A stretch of 64,000 nt of DNA, taken from assembly GCF_003073045.1 (NCBI RefSeq), contig NC_037594.1, positions 23,504,927 to 23,568,926 of the forward strand, written 5' to 3'. Of this stretch, positions 13,900 to 27,100 are shown piece by piece. This DNA is from Pomacea canaliculata (lineage: Eukaryota > Mollusca > Gastropoda > Architaenioglossa > Ampullariidae). Within the stretch, counting starts at the first letter, position 1, and each line of letters starts with the position of its first letter. The notes under the pieces were generated by a model. The model had not been told where the DNA came from. It made no database searches and saw nothing but the letters and a program-made list of their open reading frames with translations. A program made the position numbers and the translations under genes.

Positions 13900-14244
13900 A
13901 CAAACCAGACCTTTACAAAAGGAATCAATTAATAAATAATTCTTTGTTTCACTTGTATTTTTTATTTTGTTGTAACAAGAACAGGATGAAATATGGAATA
14001 GAACTAGTCTAGGGTTTTCAGTGGATTAACTTAATCAAAACCCTTTCCTCGCTTCCCCTCAGTGTTCCGTAGGAATTAGTGTCCCGTGGAATGTTCTTTT
14101 GTGCAAGTTTATCAAAGAATCCGAGCCGTTAAAATTCTTTCGTCTTCTTTAGAATGTTTCTTTTTTCTGTCGACTATTCCCTGGTTGGGCATTGCCGCCT
14201 CTGCCTCAATTACTTTTGTTCTTTTTGTTTTTACAACTTACAAG

Positions 14245-14453
14245 CTGTTCTCAACCTTTTACTTGTGACGCCCCCCTGACGAATAAAGGTAGGTCCGCCC
14301 CCCACGCATGCACCATAGCCAGCAATGTAAGCTAATTTCACTAATACCGGTATAAGAAACTTTTTAAAAATGACCACGCTTCGCCCCCCCCTCTTGTAAG
14401 CCCTTCGCCCACCCCCACCCCCCAGGGGGGCGCTCCCCACCGTTTGAGAACGC
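14245..14453. mobile_element. Degenerate hAT-type MITE
   Basis: The left end GTTCTCAACC and right end GTTTGAGAAC form an inverted pair. The interior has G/C-rich blocks and the palindrome CCCCCCAGGGGGG typical of such MITEs. The flanks ACTTACAA and ACTTATCC are only a partial 8 bp target duplication, so borders are approximate. Confidence 0.5.
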
Positions 14454-15949
14454 GGACTTATCCCATTATGCCCCTGTGGTTCGACCTAGTATACCCGTCC
14501 CATATTCATTTGGCCACACCTTTGTCCTAGGTCTGAGCCTTCCTTTTTCGTCCGAGATATCACACGTGTGCAGGAAAGGATTGCTTTAGGATATCCTGTC
14601 ACTCCTCGTCTGTGAGACAATGATAACTCACTCCCAGGTATGTTGAGCTTTCTTCCAATTATAATGTACATACATAATTGTAATTTATTTTTCTTACCGA
14701 AACATGTGAAAGAAAATAAAACTCATCGATATTAATTAATATTAACGAACATGACCACAAAAGTGACATCATGCAAGTATTTCCCAAGTGTAAATGAAGC
14801 GACAGAACGACTTTGGGAGCCCCTCATTGCTGATGACAATTGTCAACGACGCACAACGACAGACAAAAATCACAACAATACAAGAAAGAATGAAAGATAA
14901 AGTTTGGGGCAGCTGTTAATATTAGTTTAACAATCCTCTCTCTCATTTTTTGGAGACTCACAACCATGACTGACAAAATAATGTCTACAAATCGTGTAAG
15001 AAAATTTAGTAAATCTTTGGACCCCTAGAAAGTACACTTTGACTAGTTTTTACTTTTGTCTTTAGTTACTACCTAGAAGTGCGTCTGTTTGTCGTCTGCA
15101 GTGTTATGTTTCAAACTGAATCATTGAAATGTTTCAAATTTTTTTAAACAGCCTGCGGTACATGACTGTCAAGGGTGTAATAAATGTTTATGACATACGA
15201 CATATGGACATGCGTATCTTATATGATAATGACCTCTACAATACCTTCAACACGGTGTGTAGGCTGCGAAAGGATGTCGCGTATTTAATAAGATCCACAA
15301 CAAAACAATAAATTTCTTATTTCAAACTCGAATCTTCTATGACTAGATTTGTCTGTTTCGCAACATAGACGCCCTACCTCTCTGCACTCTCCCCTTGAAA
15401 TTGTACCTGTGGGTGCGCGCAAAGGACGGGTAGAAGAAAAAAGTTAAGGGAGGAGAGACGGGTGGATGTTAGGGGAAAGGGTGGCGATACCTTACAGTTT
15501 AGTGCTTGCTCAGGAATGAAAAAAGGTCACGATCTCGTTTTTGTGTGCATTTGTTTAACGGCTACAGGTGAACACCGACGTGACGGTAATATTTCTAAAG
15601 CTCAGCACCCCGGTTCTCACAAGCCCACAAAATGTTTTTCTTTTACATCCGGCTTGTGTCGTAAAAACTAGTTTTGTCGTTATGAATACTGGTTATAAGT
15701 TATGGTGGGTGTGTATCGCACTTTCCAAAATCCACATCTATCATATTACATAGGTTTCCAACAAAAACAGCTATAGTGAATTGCTGTGGGTGTGACGACA
15801 GGAAAGGACCCAGAGAAGGAGTGAGAGACACTTTAAATTCGACAGGGTACGAGTAATCTGTAATATCGAGAATTAATATGATGCTCGGAAAACAGTGGAG
15901 ACAACCAGTTACGAAAATATAAGCTTATACAGAGAAGTGTGAAACGGGC

Positions 15950-16180
15950 CCTTTCTTTCTTTCTGTTTCTTTCTGTCTCTCTCTCTCTCACGAACAAACA
16001 AACCAACCAACAAACCAACCAACAAACCAACCAACAAACCAACCAACAAACCAACCAACTAACCAACCAACCAACCAACCAACCAACCAACCAACCAACC
16101 AACCAACCAACCAACCAACCAACCAACCAACCAACCAAACCAACCAACCAACAAACAAACAAACAAACAAACAAACAAAG
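15950..16180. repeat. Pyrimidine tract and (CCAA)n / (CAAA)n microsatellite
   Basis: A CTTT/CT-rich tract (15950-15989) leads into about 185 bp of CCAA tetranucleotides, interrupted early by CAAA units and ending in pure CAAA. It lies about 65 bp upstream of the first visible GT31-1 coding exon. It opens long spurious frames on both strands (PTNQ and GWLV repeats). Confidence 0.95.
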
Positions 16181-16243
16181 TCTGGCTATGAGCACGGCTG
16201 TGTAACTCTGTCAACTGACTTTCATCTCTTGATGCTGTTGTAG

Positions 16244-19057
16244 GTGAGGAGACTTTTACGAAAGGTCCGAAGAGGACGTGGTGTCCGAGTGCTGGTCGGC
16301 ACCATTTTTGTGATGACTATCACTGTCGTTATCACCCCTCCAAGCTGGCAGCTTCTAGTCTTGTCCAATACATTGAAGACAGTTAACGATATCAGGGATA
16401 CTATCCTCCGGACCACCCCGCTACCATGGCAACCTGAAATGTCCAAACTTCTTCACTTCTATCGCTACCTGAACATGTCACAGTCGCAACAATCCATGCC
16501 GCTGCCTGTGACTTTAGAGGGGAAGTAAGTATCCGTTAATCTTTTTTTTTTTTTCTTCGGTTACATGGTTGTATGGTTAAAAACGGACTTTCGAGGACGT
16601 CCTGGTTTGTTTTCAGGTACAGCACTTGATAGAAGAATGACGATTTTTTTAGAATGTATCTATTTCCAGTCTCCATGACCTTTGCAGAACTCGTAATTAT
16701 CCTGTATAAGGGACACGCGACCCATAAAACTGCCACGTCCTTTATTGGGTCGGTGAGGTCGATGAGCTGTAACAAGCCTGAAATGAAAATCATCCGTTTG
16801 AATCCAATCGACAACGGTTCCAAGCCAGACTGGAGGTCCTGTCGATATTCATTCAAAAAGCTTTATACAAAGCACGACTATAATCCTCTCCAGCAGAGTC
16901 ACAGATGCTGATCCGTGGTAGTTTGTGTTGTCAAAATAGTCAAGTCGACTCTGTCTGTTCCCCCATTATTTGAATTTTTAATGCAGATTACATAGCACTA
17001 GGTAAGAGTAAGGGTATGTGGAATACCCATGCTTATCACAGTGGAAACCCTCCCTGTTCAATATCCATCAGCTGTGACTATCATGTTGTAGCAGCAGCTG
17101 GGTTGCTGGCATGGCCGTGTGACTGTGTGCAGTCGAGAGGAGCAGATCAGAAACAGGGGGAAGCGAGTGATGCTGTTTGTAGTGAAGTGAGAGACAGAAC
17201 TAAGGTGGTACATCTCGCCACATACGCTCGTTTCCCCTTTCTCTTACCTCTCTTTCTTTTACTTTCTAACGGGATACTCTTTCAAATTAAAACATCTTCC
17301 AAACCTACTGTCCGGAAACGTACGTTGACTTTTTTGAATAATGCTTTTCCCTTTTAGAGTCACCGATAAAATCATAGAACTGGGGAAACAAACATGAAAA
17401 TAAACATGGACTGTGGCAGTGCATACCACCCAGCCAAAGTTATAGACTTAATTATCGAAGTCTTTGTCATACGAGTCATGTGAGTGTACGAGCCAGAGGC
17501 AGAAACTTTGTGTCTATGTTCACGTGTTTGCTTCTCTTTCTCTCTCTCTTTCTTTCTCTCTTTTTCTCTCTTTTCTTTCTCTCTCTCTCTGTTACTTATG
17601 TATATTTTGATTTGAAGGGTGTTTCACGAGAAATTTTTCTTACTTTTTTTCAAACTGATTTTGCGCCTCTGGCTTTGGCTGAGGTTCAGGTTTTATAATC
17701 TCACCACTCATCATCATCATTCATCGATGTCTCCATTCAGAGTAAATAATTATTTTACATGATTATTTCTGTTATTAGTTTTACTTTTGCTTTCAGATTC
17801 CTCCTCAACAATCTGGATTTGTGTTCGTCCGGAGAGGAGAGTATGGATAGCGTTGACGTACTGTTCATGGTGCACACGGCACTACTCAACTTCCGGCAAC
17901 GCGAAGCTCTACGTAGTACTGTAGCAAACCAGTCTTTCTTCTACCCCTTTAAGGTCAGAATATCTTGAGTAGTTTCCACTCCATTTAAATACACTTTCTC
18001 TAAAATCATGAAATCATGACCATAAAAATGTAATATTTTCATACCTAAACAGCCAGACTTCGCAAACACTAAATTTTACTATTTGACTTTTTACTTATAT
18101 GAACAGTTTGGTTATCTATGTTAAGCGGTATATAAGCATAAAGTTAAAATAACATATTTTTATGCCGAAATGGCTTTTTTTAAGTCGAACACAACTGTGA
18201 ATATTTTAGACTGTAAAATTACTTTCCAGTCATGTATTTAACAGTTTAAGCCACAGATGAAAACGAGGAATTCCGTGATAGCAACAATGTTTGTGATACA
18301 TCCTAATCATGAATGTCTTTTTTTATTGACTGCATTTCAGGTGAGGATACTGTTTCTACTAGGCCTGCCCGCAAACGACACAAACGGTACGGTACAGAGC
18401 CTCATTGAGTTGGAGCACAAGAAATATGGAGACACTCTTCAAGGGGACTTCATCGACACCTACAGCAACCTGACGCACAAAGGAGTCATGGGGTACCGCT
18501 GGATCACCCAGTACTGTCCGCACGTGCGACTGGTAGCTAAGATTGACGATGACGTGTTCGTCGACACGTTTAAGTTGCTGCACAGGTTCTGGCCAGTGCT
18601 CTTCGTCGCCAAATCTCGGGCCATCTTCTGCAACGTGTGGCACAACAACACCATGCCCATCCTTCGAGAGGGGAAGTGGAAGATAACTGAAAACGTCATG
18701 CGAAATTTGAAGTATTTCCCCTGGGACTATTGCAGCGGCATGGCCGTGTTCATCACCGGAGATCTCATTCCATTTTTGTACCGGGCTGCATTCCGAACTC
18801 CTTTCTTTTGGATAGACGACGCGTACTTATTTGGGATGCTTCCGGGTGTTGTGGGCAACGTGACGTACTACGACATTGGATTTTCTAAGAACCTGTCCCT
18901 TAACCATGACGTAGGTTTTAAATGCATGAAAACACAAGGTATCACGTGCCCTTTCGTCGCCGTAGGGTCAAAGTTAGAAACCTTCCCTGAAATGTGGAAC
19001 GTGACATACAACATTCATCGAGGGCTTTGGAAACTCGAAACGAAAACAATTTCATGA
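16244..19057 (+). CDS. Beta-1,3-galactosyltransferase-like protein, GT31 family, paralogue 1
   Basis: Type II Golgi glycosyltransferase of CAZy family GT31, expected to transfer galactose (or GlcNAc) from a UDP-sugar in beta-1,3 linkage. Exons 16244-16524, 17797-17953 and 18341-19057 (phases 2 and 0, GT-AG), 384 codons. Residues 15-31 are hydrophobic (signal anchor), followed by a stem. Exon 2 has VDVLFMVHTALLNFRQREAL, the family's first conserved block. Exon 3 has YGDTLQGDFIDTYSNLTHK, the metal-binding KIDDDVFVD (acidic triplet near residues 215-217), FPWDYCSGMAVFITGD and FFWIDDAYLFG (the usual EDV block). The 5' end is uncertain: the codon aligned with the start ATG of paralogue 2 is GTG, an in-frame TAG precedes it, and a plausible 3' splice site ends at 16243. 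The true ATG may therefore lie in an unseen upstream exon, or initiation may use Met24. Acceptor specificity cannot be predicted. Confidence 0.88.
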
Positions 19058-22000
19058 TATTACAGTAATCCTTATTAGAGTAATTGTACGAATCAAAGAC
19101 CCAGATGTGCCTGTTAGCATCTCATAGTGATTGGTTGTTACTGTGTGGGGTATTCAGTGCTTGTTTCTAGATCTGTCATATATATTTGCCTATTTATTTT
19201 TGGAATGACTTATGGCATAATCTAGGCGCCTTCTCCATTCGTCTTGGTCCACATATAAAACTTAAGCCCGGCCACTGGCATTGTTAGTACTGCACAATAG
19301 TACACAACAATTTGAACCGCAAGAACTTATTTTGGAAGTAAATAATAGAAGGTGCTCGATTCCCCCTTCTTCGAATGTAGCGCCGGAAGCTGCTTGAACC
19401 CGATGCGCGAACATAACCGGTTTCCGTAGCAGAGGGCCAAGATTCTTCTCCATGTATAACGCACCTTAGTCCCTTCTGTTCATTTTGACGGCCGATAGAC
19501 CCCCGTGAGGAGGCTACCTCCAGTGCTGAATCTGCGATAGCCACCCGTCAGATGAGGGGTATACCGTGATGTGCGAATGTTGTGTGAGTGCAGCCGCGCG
19601 AATGTCTGCCCCACGACAATTTATACTATTTATATTTATATCTGCGAGTGTCGGGAATAGGGTAAACTTGTAGCAGGACTGACCGACCCCTCGCTAACAC
19701 CCTATACCTTAGCTTAGCGCCAAATCAGTCCGTTCCTCTTTGTCGTTCCAGGGAAGACGACGGAAGTTCCCAATGAGAATTTTCCACCCTAAAAATTCTA
19801 GCTTTCGTTACTCGGGTGCGTCGTCTAGTCTTTTATCTGCCTCGCGTTGTGTTCTTATGGTGATAAGCCGTTGTAGGTGAGTGAGAAGGAAGTTCTTGTC
19901 GCCATCGTTTTGGTCCAAACTGTTTTAGTACGTGCTTTAGCTATCACAATACGGATTTAGTATTTTTGACAAACAGAAAATACAATAAATAATGAAAAAA
20001 ATAAGTTTCTATCACAATCCTTTATCACGTGTTAACCCGCGGGTCGCCATTTTGAAAGTAGCGCCTTAATCTCACGATCGCGATGCTAAATCGTGATTCG
20101 AAATACCAAAATGCCAGCTGTCAACACCTGTATCGAGTGTTTGAGAGGCCATGTCCAGGTCCGTACTATCCATAGTGTCCAAAAATTGGGATGAAAGCAT
20201 TTTGCGCGGTTTAAGCGAATTCGCGGATTAGTGGACCGCGGCCCATTAGGCCCTACACTGTACAAGCGATGAGCGCATGGATTTCTATTGGGTTAAATGC
20301 AGAGGTAAATCATGCATGTAAATTATGTTCTGTCTTGCTACTGTTGCAATTTTTCCTTGTGAAAAAGGGGAAATGTGGAAAGTATTTTCAGTCGGTTGAA
20401 TGGTGGAGAGTGTCAGATTTGTTTCAGAACGTTTTTAGAAACTGGATGTGGTGTCGTATTACTTCTGGTTATGCGTGTGTATAGCTTTCTTTTTCTTCTT
20501 TCGATTCGGGTTTCATAAAAAAAAAACTTTCATTTGTATTATCAACACGTGTAAGTCCTTTCGTTCACCGAGGATCAGCAGGGATTATTTCTCGCCAGGG
20601 GCTGCATGACATGAACATATGAGTAGTGAAACCCAATCAATGGACAGTCAAATCACAGAAAAAGGAAGTTAAGCAATTGGTATTGCCAAAGTGTTAAAAG
20701 ATGCAGGTAATTTTATAACTCCCTTCCTTGTCAAACTTTTAAACTCTATGATTAGATGTCCTGGCCTTATGAATGGATTACATCTATTGTTTATAGTTGT
20801 TGACACTTCCAGCTACACAATATGCAAAGAAAACATACATTATGCAAACCTCATGGACCAAAATACGTAGGGGACTATTCTATAAGGGTTTTGGACATGT
20901 CTCGATGTTTCAAAAGCTAGTCAGGCGTAAGAGAACCTTCAGGTGTTATTCTCTTTCTAACCGTCAGTCGTACCCATCGAGAATGTCCAGATCACACTAA
21001 CACCTCCACTGGCTAGCTGCTCCCTCTTGGCTTCTCAAGCTACCAAACTGTGGCGAACCTACAGCTTGACCAAACAGAGCATGCTAATTTTTAAGTAAAT
21101 AATTATGTATGGCCCGCGAATGACTTTACAAATTTAGAATGGACCTTGGAGGAAAAAAGGTTCTTACGTCTAAGATTTTCTGAGCTAAAATGCATGTACC
21201 AGCTGACAGAGCAAATATTTGGTAGTCAATAAGACTTCTGGTAAACAACTACAACTGGCGTAAACAAATGTTTTCACGTCCCCCAAGATATATCGATGGA
21301 ATGTTACTTTGTCTCGGCAAAACAAACTGTTTTCCTGCGAGGCGCTTGTGATGATTAGCTGCATGTGTCGCTCGTGGAAAGCTGACGAACGAAAGTTTTG
21401 TGTGCGATCAATATTGATGATGCAGGTATATGTAACATGAGGTATACATGCACCTGGGGATCAAACCGATTTCTTACAAAAGAATATACCGCCTTTGCTA
21501 GGAGCTGCAACACTGTCGCGCTATTCTCACGTGATGAACACGCTGTCGTCTCGGTTGGGATGTGGGAGATGTAGCAACGTCAAGACATTTACTTCGAACA
21601 CGGGGTGCGAGAGTCGCATACTCACCCGAGGACTTGAACATTTGGCATTGTCAACAGAAGGGTAGGTGTTTATGATATCGTGCTGGCTAGAAAGATTTTA
21701 TACCGTGCTTCTTTGGTGTGTGTGTACGCGAGCGTGAGTGCGCGAAAAAGAGTAGGCATGAAAGATTTCACCAAAATTCTGTTGAGCGGGAGATTTTACG
21801 CAAATTTAAATATTTTAAGACATCACTTACGTGAACTTTGGCGCGAGGGGGAGGGGATCGTCTTTTTAAGCAAAATGATGGCTGCTACCACAACCGCAAT
21901 CTTTAAACCCAACAGAAGATTTTATGCTTTATTTATTTCGTTTACCGCCTTGTGAAAAATTTTTGGTCTCGCTATTCTTTGTTTTAAAGTAATTTTGAAT

Positions 22001-22142
22001 AATTTGACCTATTGAATATCATGAAAAACGACCATATCCACTTCCCTATCTTTGGTAGACCCATATACAACGTGATTTGCAGACGACATTGACCTCATAG
22101 AGAGAAGTAGCATAAATTTAAATATCTCGCCAAGAGACTGGC
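19058..22142. other. Intergenic DNA between the GT31 paralogues, no gene seen
   Basis: Non-coding stretch downstream of paralogue 1. The first AATAAA-like signal noted lies near 19984, so the 3' end of the transcript is not defined. 21101-21155 carries a piece of the dispersed repeat shared with 11855-11908. The rest holds nothing recognised. Confidence 0.5.
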
Positions 22143-22150
22143 AGAACACC

Positions 22151-22284
22151 CAGGGTTGTCCATGGGACATATTTTTCTATCCCATCCCATCCTATGACAA
22201 TTTATGCCTGTCCCATCCCATCCCATCCCATGGGACGTTTCCTATGGGATTCCCATGGTAATAACATTCCTATGGACAACACTG
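22151..22284. mobile_element. hAT-type MITE (134 bp) with CCCAT repeats
   Basis: Terminal inverted repeats CAGGGTTGTCCATGGGA and TCCTATGGACAACACTG bound a 134 bp element. The flanks AGAACACC (22143-22150) and AGAATACC (22285-22292) are an 8 bp target duplication with one mismatch. The interior is mostly TCCCA/CCCAT units and can fold back on the CCATGGGA ends. No coding capacity. Confidence 0.8.
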
Positions 22285-22292
22285 AGAATACC

Positions 22293-23889
22293 GAAGACAA
22301 GAGGAGACAAAGCAAGTCGTGGCCACCATCAAGTACCCCCAAATACTGCCTGTCCACTTCTCTCGTGGTTCCCCGCTACTTGACGGGTAAAAGCATCTCT
22401 GCTTTCTGACCCACACAAAGAATCCAAACATTTTAAACAATTTTCCAAAGAAAACTCAGAAAGCCATGAGATAAATGTATAGATGTGTATACATGTATGT
22501 ATTTATGTGTTTTCAATATATCAGTCTGTTAGATAAAGTGTATAGATATGTTTACTGTTGCTAAGGTCCTGGATTAAAAGAAAAGATGAAAGAAAGCGGA
22601 TCAAGGTGACGTGTGACTTTGTAGATTTAACTATTTTTGTGTATGTTTTATCTTAGGAAAAAAACACTGCATATAACAGAAAACTAATCGAATTAAAGCA
22701 AAACCGATGGGTTATAATGCAACACATATAAGTATTTTGACAAAAGCAAGTGCAGTATATACATAAATACGGAAGGAGCAATTCAAACCGGTTTAAGTGC
22801 CAGGTAATGTTATTACACGATGTCACAGAATCTCACGTGAGCCCTCTATACTCCCACAGTCGCCCGGACATTTGCACGTTCTATTTTTCATTTGTAAGCA
22901 GAACATTTTTGCAGGCCCTGTCTAATATTTATTAATTAATTATGGAAATAACTATGTTACATTAATCAATAGCCAGGCCCAAACACCGTGTCTCCCTGGG
23001 AAGCGAAGCGCTGGCTGGTGATGGTTTATTGTCTTTCCCCCCTTCAAGAATCCTCCCTCTAAAACAAAACAAAAAACAAACAAACAAACAAAAACCCACC
23101 TATTTCTCACTTAACAGGTGCGGCTCGGCACCTGCGCCGTACTGGCTCGTCAACTTCATGTCATCCTTCTGTGACACACGATGCGTCATTTTGAAATAAA
23201 AAAGTATCGGACAGAGGATCAATATAATAAATATTGTATTATCTAAACGACTTTTTTGGTACTGATTCAAAAAATGGTATGTGTTTCGATTAGATTATGG
23301 GTATTGGTGCTTTTTTCTTCTCAGATCATATGGGGAAGCTGGCACAAACTAATCCTTGGGTGAATCTCCATTATCATAAGGGCGATATAAACACAGATGA
23401 TGTACGTCATAGCAAAAAATCCTCCTTTCTCATATGAAATCCTGTGAAATTTCAATAGTTGCAATGCTAAGGGTGTGCTGCCCAGAAGTCTGTGAAAGTA
23501 AGTGTTTGTCTATCTATGGCTACCACTTAAACAGATTAAGACTTCTTTAACAAAAAACCACCCTTGACCCGGTGACGGGTTTTCTTGGGACTGGTGGTCG
23601 TTGCAAGTCTCTTCACAAGAATCGTAACCAGTCTCATTTCCCCCTCATGCACCTGTCATAAGAAAGTGAGCAACACGACATAACAAGCCTGCAGCAGAGC
23701 ATCCTGGCTGACATTTATAAATCTTGGGTGATATGTATATTCACTCTTGCAAATACTGTACCAAAAATTGTTTTCTTATGTTTCTATGGCGAAATTCTCA
23801 GTATTTCTGGTATGGCATATCATTACACTTATTAATTTCATATAAGCTATCACTAGCATCAGCAACACACATCTTGATTAATGCATTTT
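22293..23889. other. Intergenic DNA, nothing recognised
   Basis: No coding signal, tandem array or transposon terminus was identified, apart from a short CAAA run near 23069-23095. Confidence 0.5.
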
Positions 23890-24034
23890 TTAACAGTGTT
23901 TTAATCACTGAATCGCTAAACAGTACACAATCATTCTTTAACAGTGTTTTAATCACTGAATCGCTAAACAGTACACAATCATTCTTGAACAGTGTTTGAA
24001 TCACTGAATCTGAACAGTACGTACACAATCATCG
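23890..24034. repeat. 48-bp tandem repeat, three copies
   Basis: Copies start at 23890, 23938 and 23986. The first two are identical (48 of 48). The third has diverged and has lost the GCTAA part. The array ends about 155 bp before the ATG of GT31 paralogue 2, just upstream of the acceptor of its first coding exon. Confidence 0.92.
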
Positions 24035-24188
24035 AAGCAAAGATAAGAAAATTGTTACCAGTTATCCCATTGCCTATAGCACGGGCAATTTCTGTGAAGG
24101 CATTTTTGGCCTTATATCTGTTCGTATATATTGCTTTTCTTAACATTGACTTAGAACAAGAAAGTTTATCCTAACACTGTTTCAGACG

Positions 24189-27100
24189 ATGAGGTTTTCA
24201 CTTCTGTCCGCGCGACACATTTTCTTGGCGCTGGTGATTATCGGGAGTCTGCTTACAATGATCTTGATCATTATGACTTGCACCACCACAGTAATTCACC
24301 GTGTCCCTGGCGCAGAGACTTCTTCCCTCAGTGCCAACACTTTCATACCATGGCAACCGTCAATGAGAAAACTTCGTCAGGTTTATCGCCACTTGAACGT
24401 TCCTCAGTCACAACCCTCCGCAATGTTTCCTCTTACTGTGAAGGGCAGGTGAGTAGCTCTTGTACCTCTTTAATTGTTCTTTTCGTTTCCTTTTTTTTTT
24501 CATGCTTTCGTGCATCAGGATGATATGGTTACCGTTACGCTGCTGGCTCATAGGGTGTCAATGGAGCCTTTGAGTCAGAAAGTCTTTAGGGCGGAGCAGA
24601 TTTTATCTCTGACTCCTGCAAAGTTTGAAGTGAAATGCCCCTGAGAAGCGAAAATTAAGCTAGCGAGCGAGAAAGAGAAAGAAGAGAAGGAAGGAGGGGA
24701 GAAAGCGCACTGGGAAAATGTCAGAGATATGTTTAAGATAATCTGTCCTACCGAGACAAAAACTGTGGTTATCTTTCAAAAGCTCATGGACGGCACGAAA
24801 GACTGCTGAATCAAACACCTTGGCATATCTTTTTGAAAGCAGAAGTTATAACACTCAGAGCTGCCAGTTTGAGTTGTACTTTGAAAAATATTTCCCATCA
24901 GTCAACAGGGTACTGTCTTTAGATTATCATACAAACGAGTAAGCATCAGCAACAAGACCTTTTGAAACTGCAGTAGACCATACCTGTTGACTTCAGATTG
25001 ACTTCATGCAACACGTGGCGATCCACGTCTGAAGAGTTTTATGATACAGAGAAATGTGAACTTTGACCTCCCTCTCCCCTTCTTGCTATTAATCTCACGA
25101 TTTCTTCGCGAAGCACGTACGGAGATCGATGGGTTGAGTAGAAAGAAACCCGTGAAACGCTGTACCTGTGAAAGTCAGCTTGGAGGCAGTTTCACGTGGT
25201 GACGCGTGCTTCTGATCGACCAAATGAAATCTCGATAAGGCGATTGTTCGTATATTTGTCTCGCTCTTCACCAGTCGCCATATTCGACCTATATTCTTGT
25301 TTGAGCATGCAACAAAAAGCTGATGTCGGCATTTGTTTTTTTCCCTCTGGACTCTTTCACCTTCTTTGCATCCTTTAAGGTAAATACGCTGTGACACCGA
25401 TTGTGTGACCGCGAGGGAAGGTTCTTCAATGGACAGCCAGTCCACCCTTCACGATACTTGCAAATATTCCACAGTAATTATCTTGTGACCATCACCCTTC
25501 TTCAACAAGGGCTAGATAATGGCTTCAGTCAATGCATCAGGAAATTTGCCATCATCAGACAGATGATTGAAAAAAAAAACAGACCAAAAAAATGGGGAGA
25601 TAGTAGTTAAAGAATGCTTAAAAAGTTCCCCAGTCAACCCGTTTGGCCTTGCTGCTTTTGTTATTCTTCGGAGAATGGACTCCTTGCACTTCTTCTTAAT
25701 AGGATTAATTAATTTGAGGCCGTCGTCATTATATCTGCATGTGTCGCATCCACGCTTGACTTGCTTGAATCAGTAAAGATTTTTCAAAATGACTATGCCA
25801 TGTTTAAAGGGCTATAGTTACCAGTAAGTACTTAAAGGGATACTAAAGGGTAGTGATAAGGCTGTGGCGACGGTCAAACGTTTCAAAACTATATTTAGTT
25901 ACAATTACAGAGCAGGAGAGCGATACAGGAGAAATAAAGGATTTGTTTCTCACTTAATTACCACTTATTAGCACTATGTCGGTTGCCGATGTTCATAAAA
26001 ATCGAAAAAATCCAGTGAAATCGACCCTTGTGTCCTTCCGCCGAGTAACCACGATAGCTTCCCGAGATGAGTCAAGCAGACGAGTCTTTTGTGACGTCAC
26101 AAACGACAGGAAGTGTCTGTGGTCATTGCTAGGATAGTGATCGGTGGTGTCTCTTAGTTAGATTTGTGATCTCCAAAGTCATTAACTATCGAGATGGCCA
26201 TGAATAATGTTCAATTTTACCAATTTGAACCACTTGCATCAGCTCACAATCGACTGCACATCCTCGGAGGACGAGGAAAATGTTGCAGCAGTCGAAGCAC
26301 AAAGCAGGTACGTAGGACCAGAGATCTGTAGCGACAGATCTCTGGTAGGACTATAGAAGTAAGTCATACTGTGTGCACGGGAACAGAAAGTGAACGCATG
26401 CTTTACCTTCAAGCACTTTAAATAAACATAATGCACTCAAACTCTTTACACTGGGCATTGTTGTTGACGAATTCACTTCGTAGTGTACTTAAAAAATAAA
26501 ATTACATTTGGTATGCTAATTATTTCCTCACACACACCAGAATATTCACATTGTATATGATAATTTGGGTTTTAAGTGAACTTTCCTAAGGATAGTTTAA
26601 AAAATTAATAGTTTGAAATATCTGTATTTAAATATTTTAAACAGACTTTAATATAATACTATTTGCAGCCTTTTTTGGGGGATATAGTTTGAATAATTAC
26701 ACTAATGACTTACTTTATAACAACGATGGATAGAATTCAAGCAGAAACGTTTGCTTTATATGTTATTATGCCTGTGCTTTTAACTTATATGTTTGTTGTT
26801 TAAATGTGTATTTACATAGATTCATTTATCACAGTTTCAGACTGGTGCATTTGTGAGCATTGTGAGGAATGGCCACAACAAATGTTGAAGCATAAAAAAA
26901 ATGTAGAGTAAAAGCTTAAAAGTGAATTGTCGAGAAAATGTTCCCTATACATCATGAAAATTGTTACATTTATCCAAATCCAGTTACTGGACACACTTCA
27001 TATCAGATGCATAAAATACTTTCATGTATCTGACATGAATTGTAAAATAAAATCTTCCCTTTGTTAACATTAATTTCTTTTATCTGTTCAAACTCAGGTA

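Larger units (their letters stand above)
7960..15949. other. Intergenic DNA with no supported gene
   Basis: Eight kilobases between the head-to-head AKR and GT31 genes. No open reading frame here resembles a known protein or has a believable exon structure. The stretch holds old repeat remnants listed separately (10371, 10733, 11747, 13141, 13307, 13855, 14245). The AKR promoter should lie just above 7960; no TATA box or other core element stands out. Confidence 0.6.

Noticed and set aside
15833..16205. Long open frames on both strands with PTNQ or GWLV repeats
   Set aside because: They are translations of the CCAA tetranucleotide microsatellite and have no other content.
18359..18699. Minus-strand frames opposite GT31 exon 3 (also at 31188-31540)
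   Set aside because: Present in both paralogues only because the sense exon is conserved; no splice or homology support.
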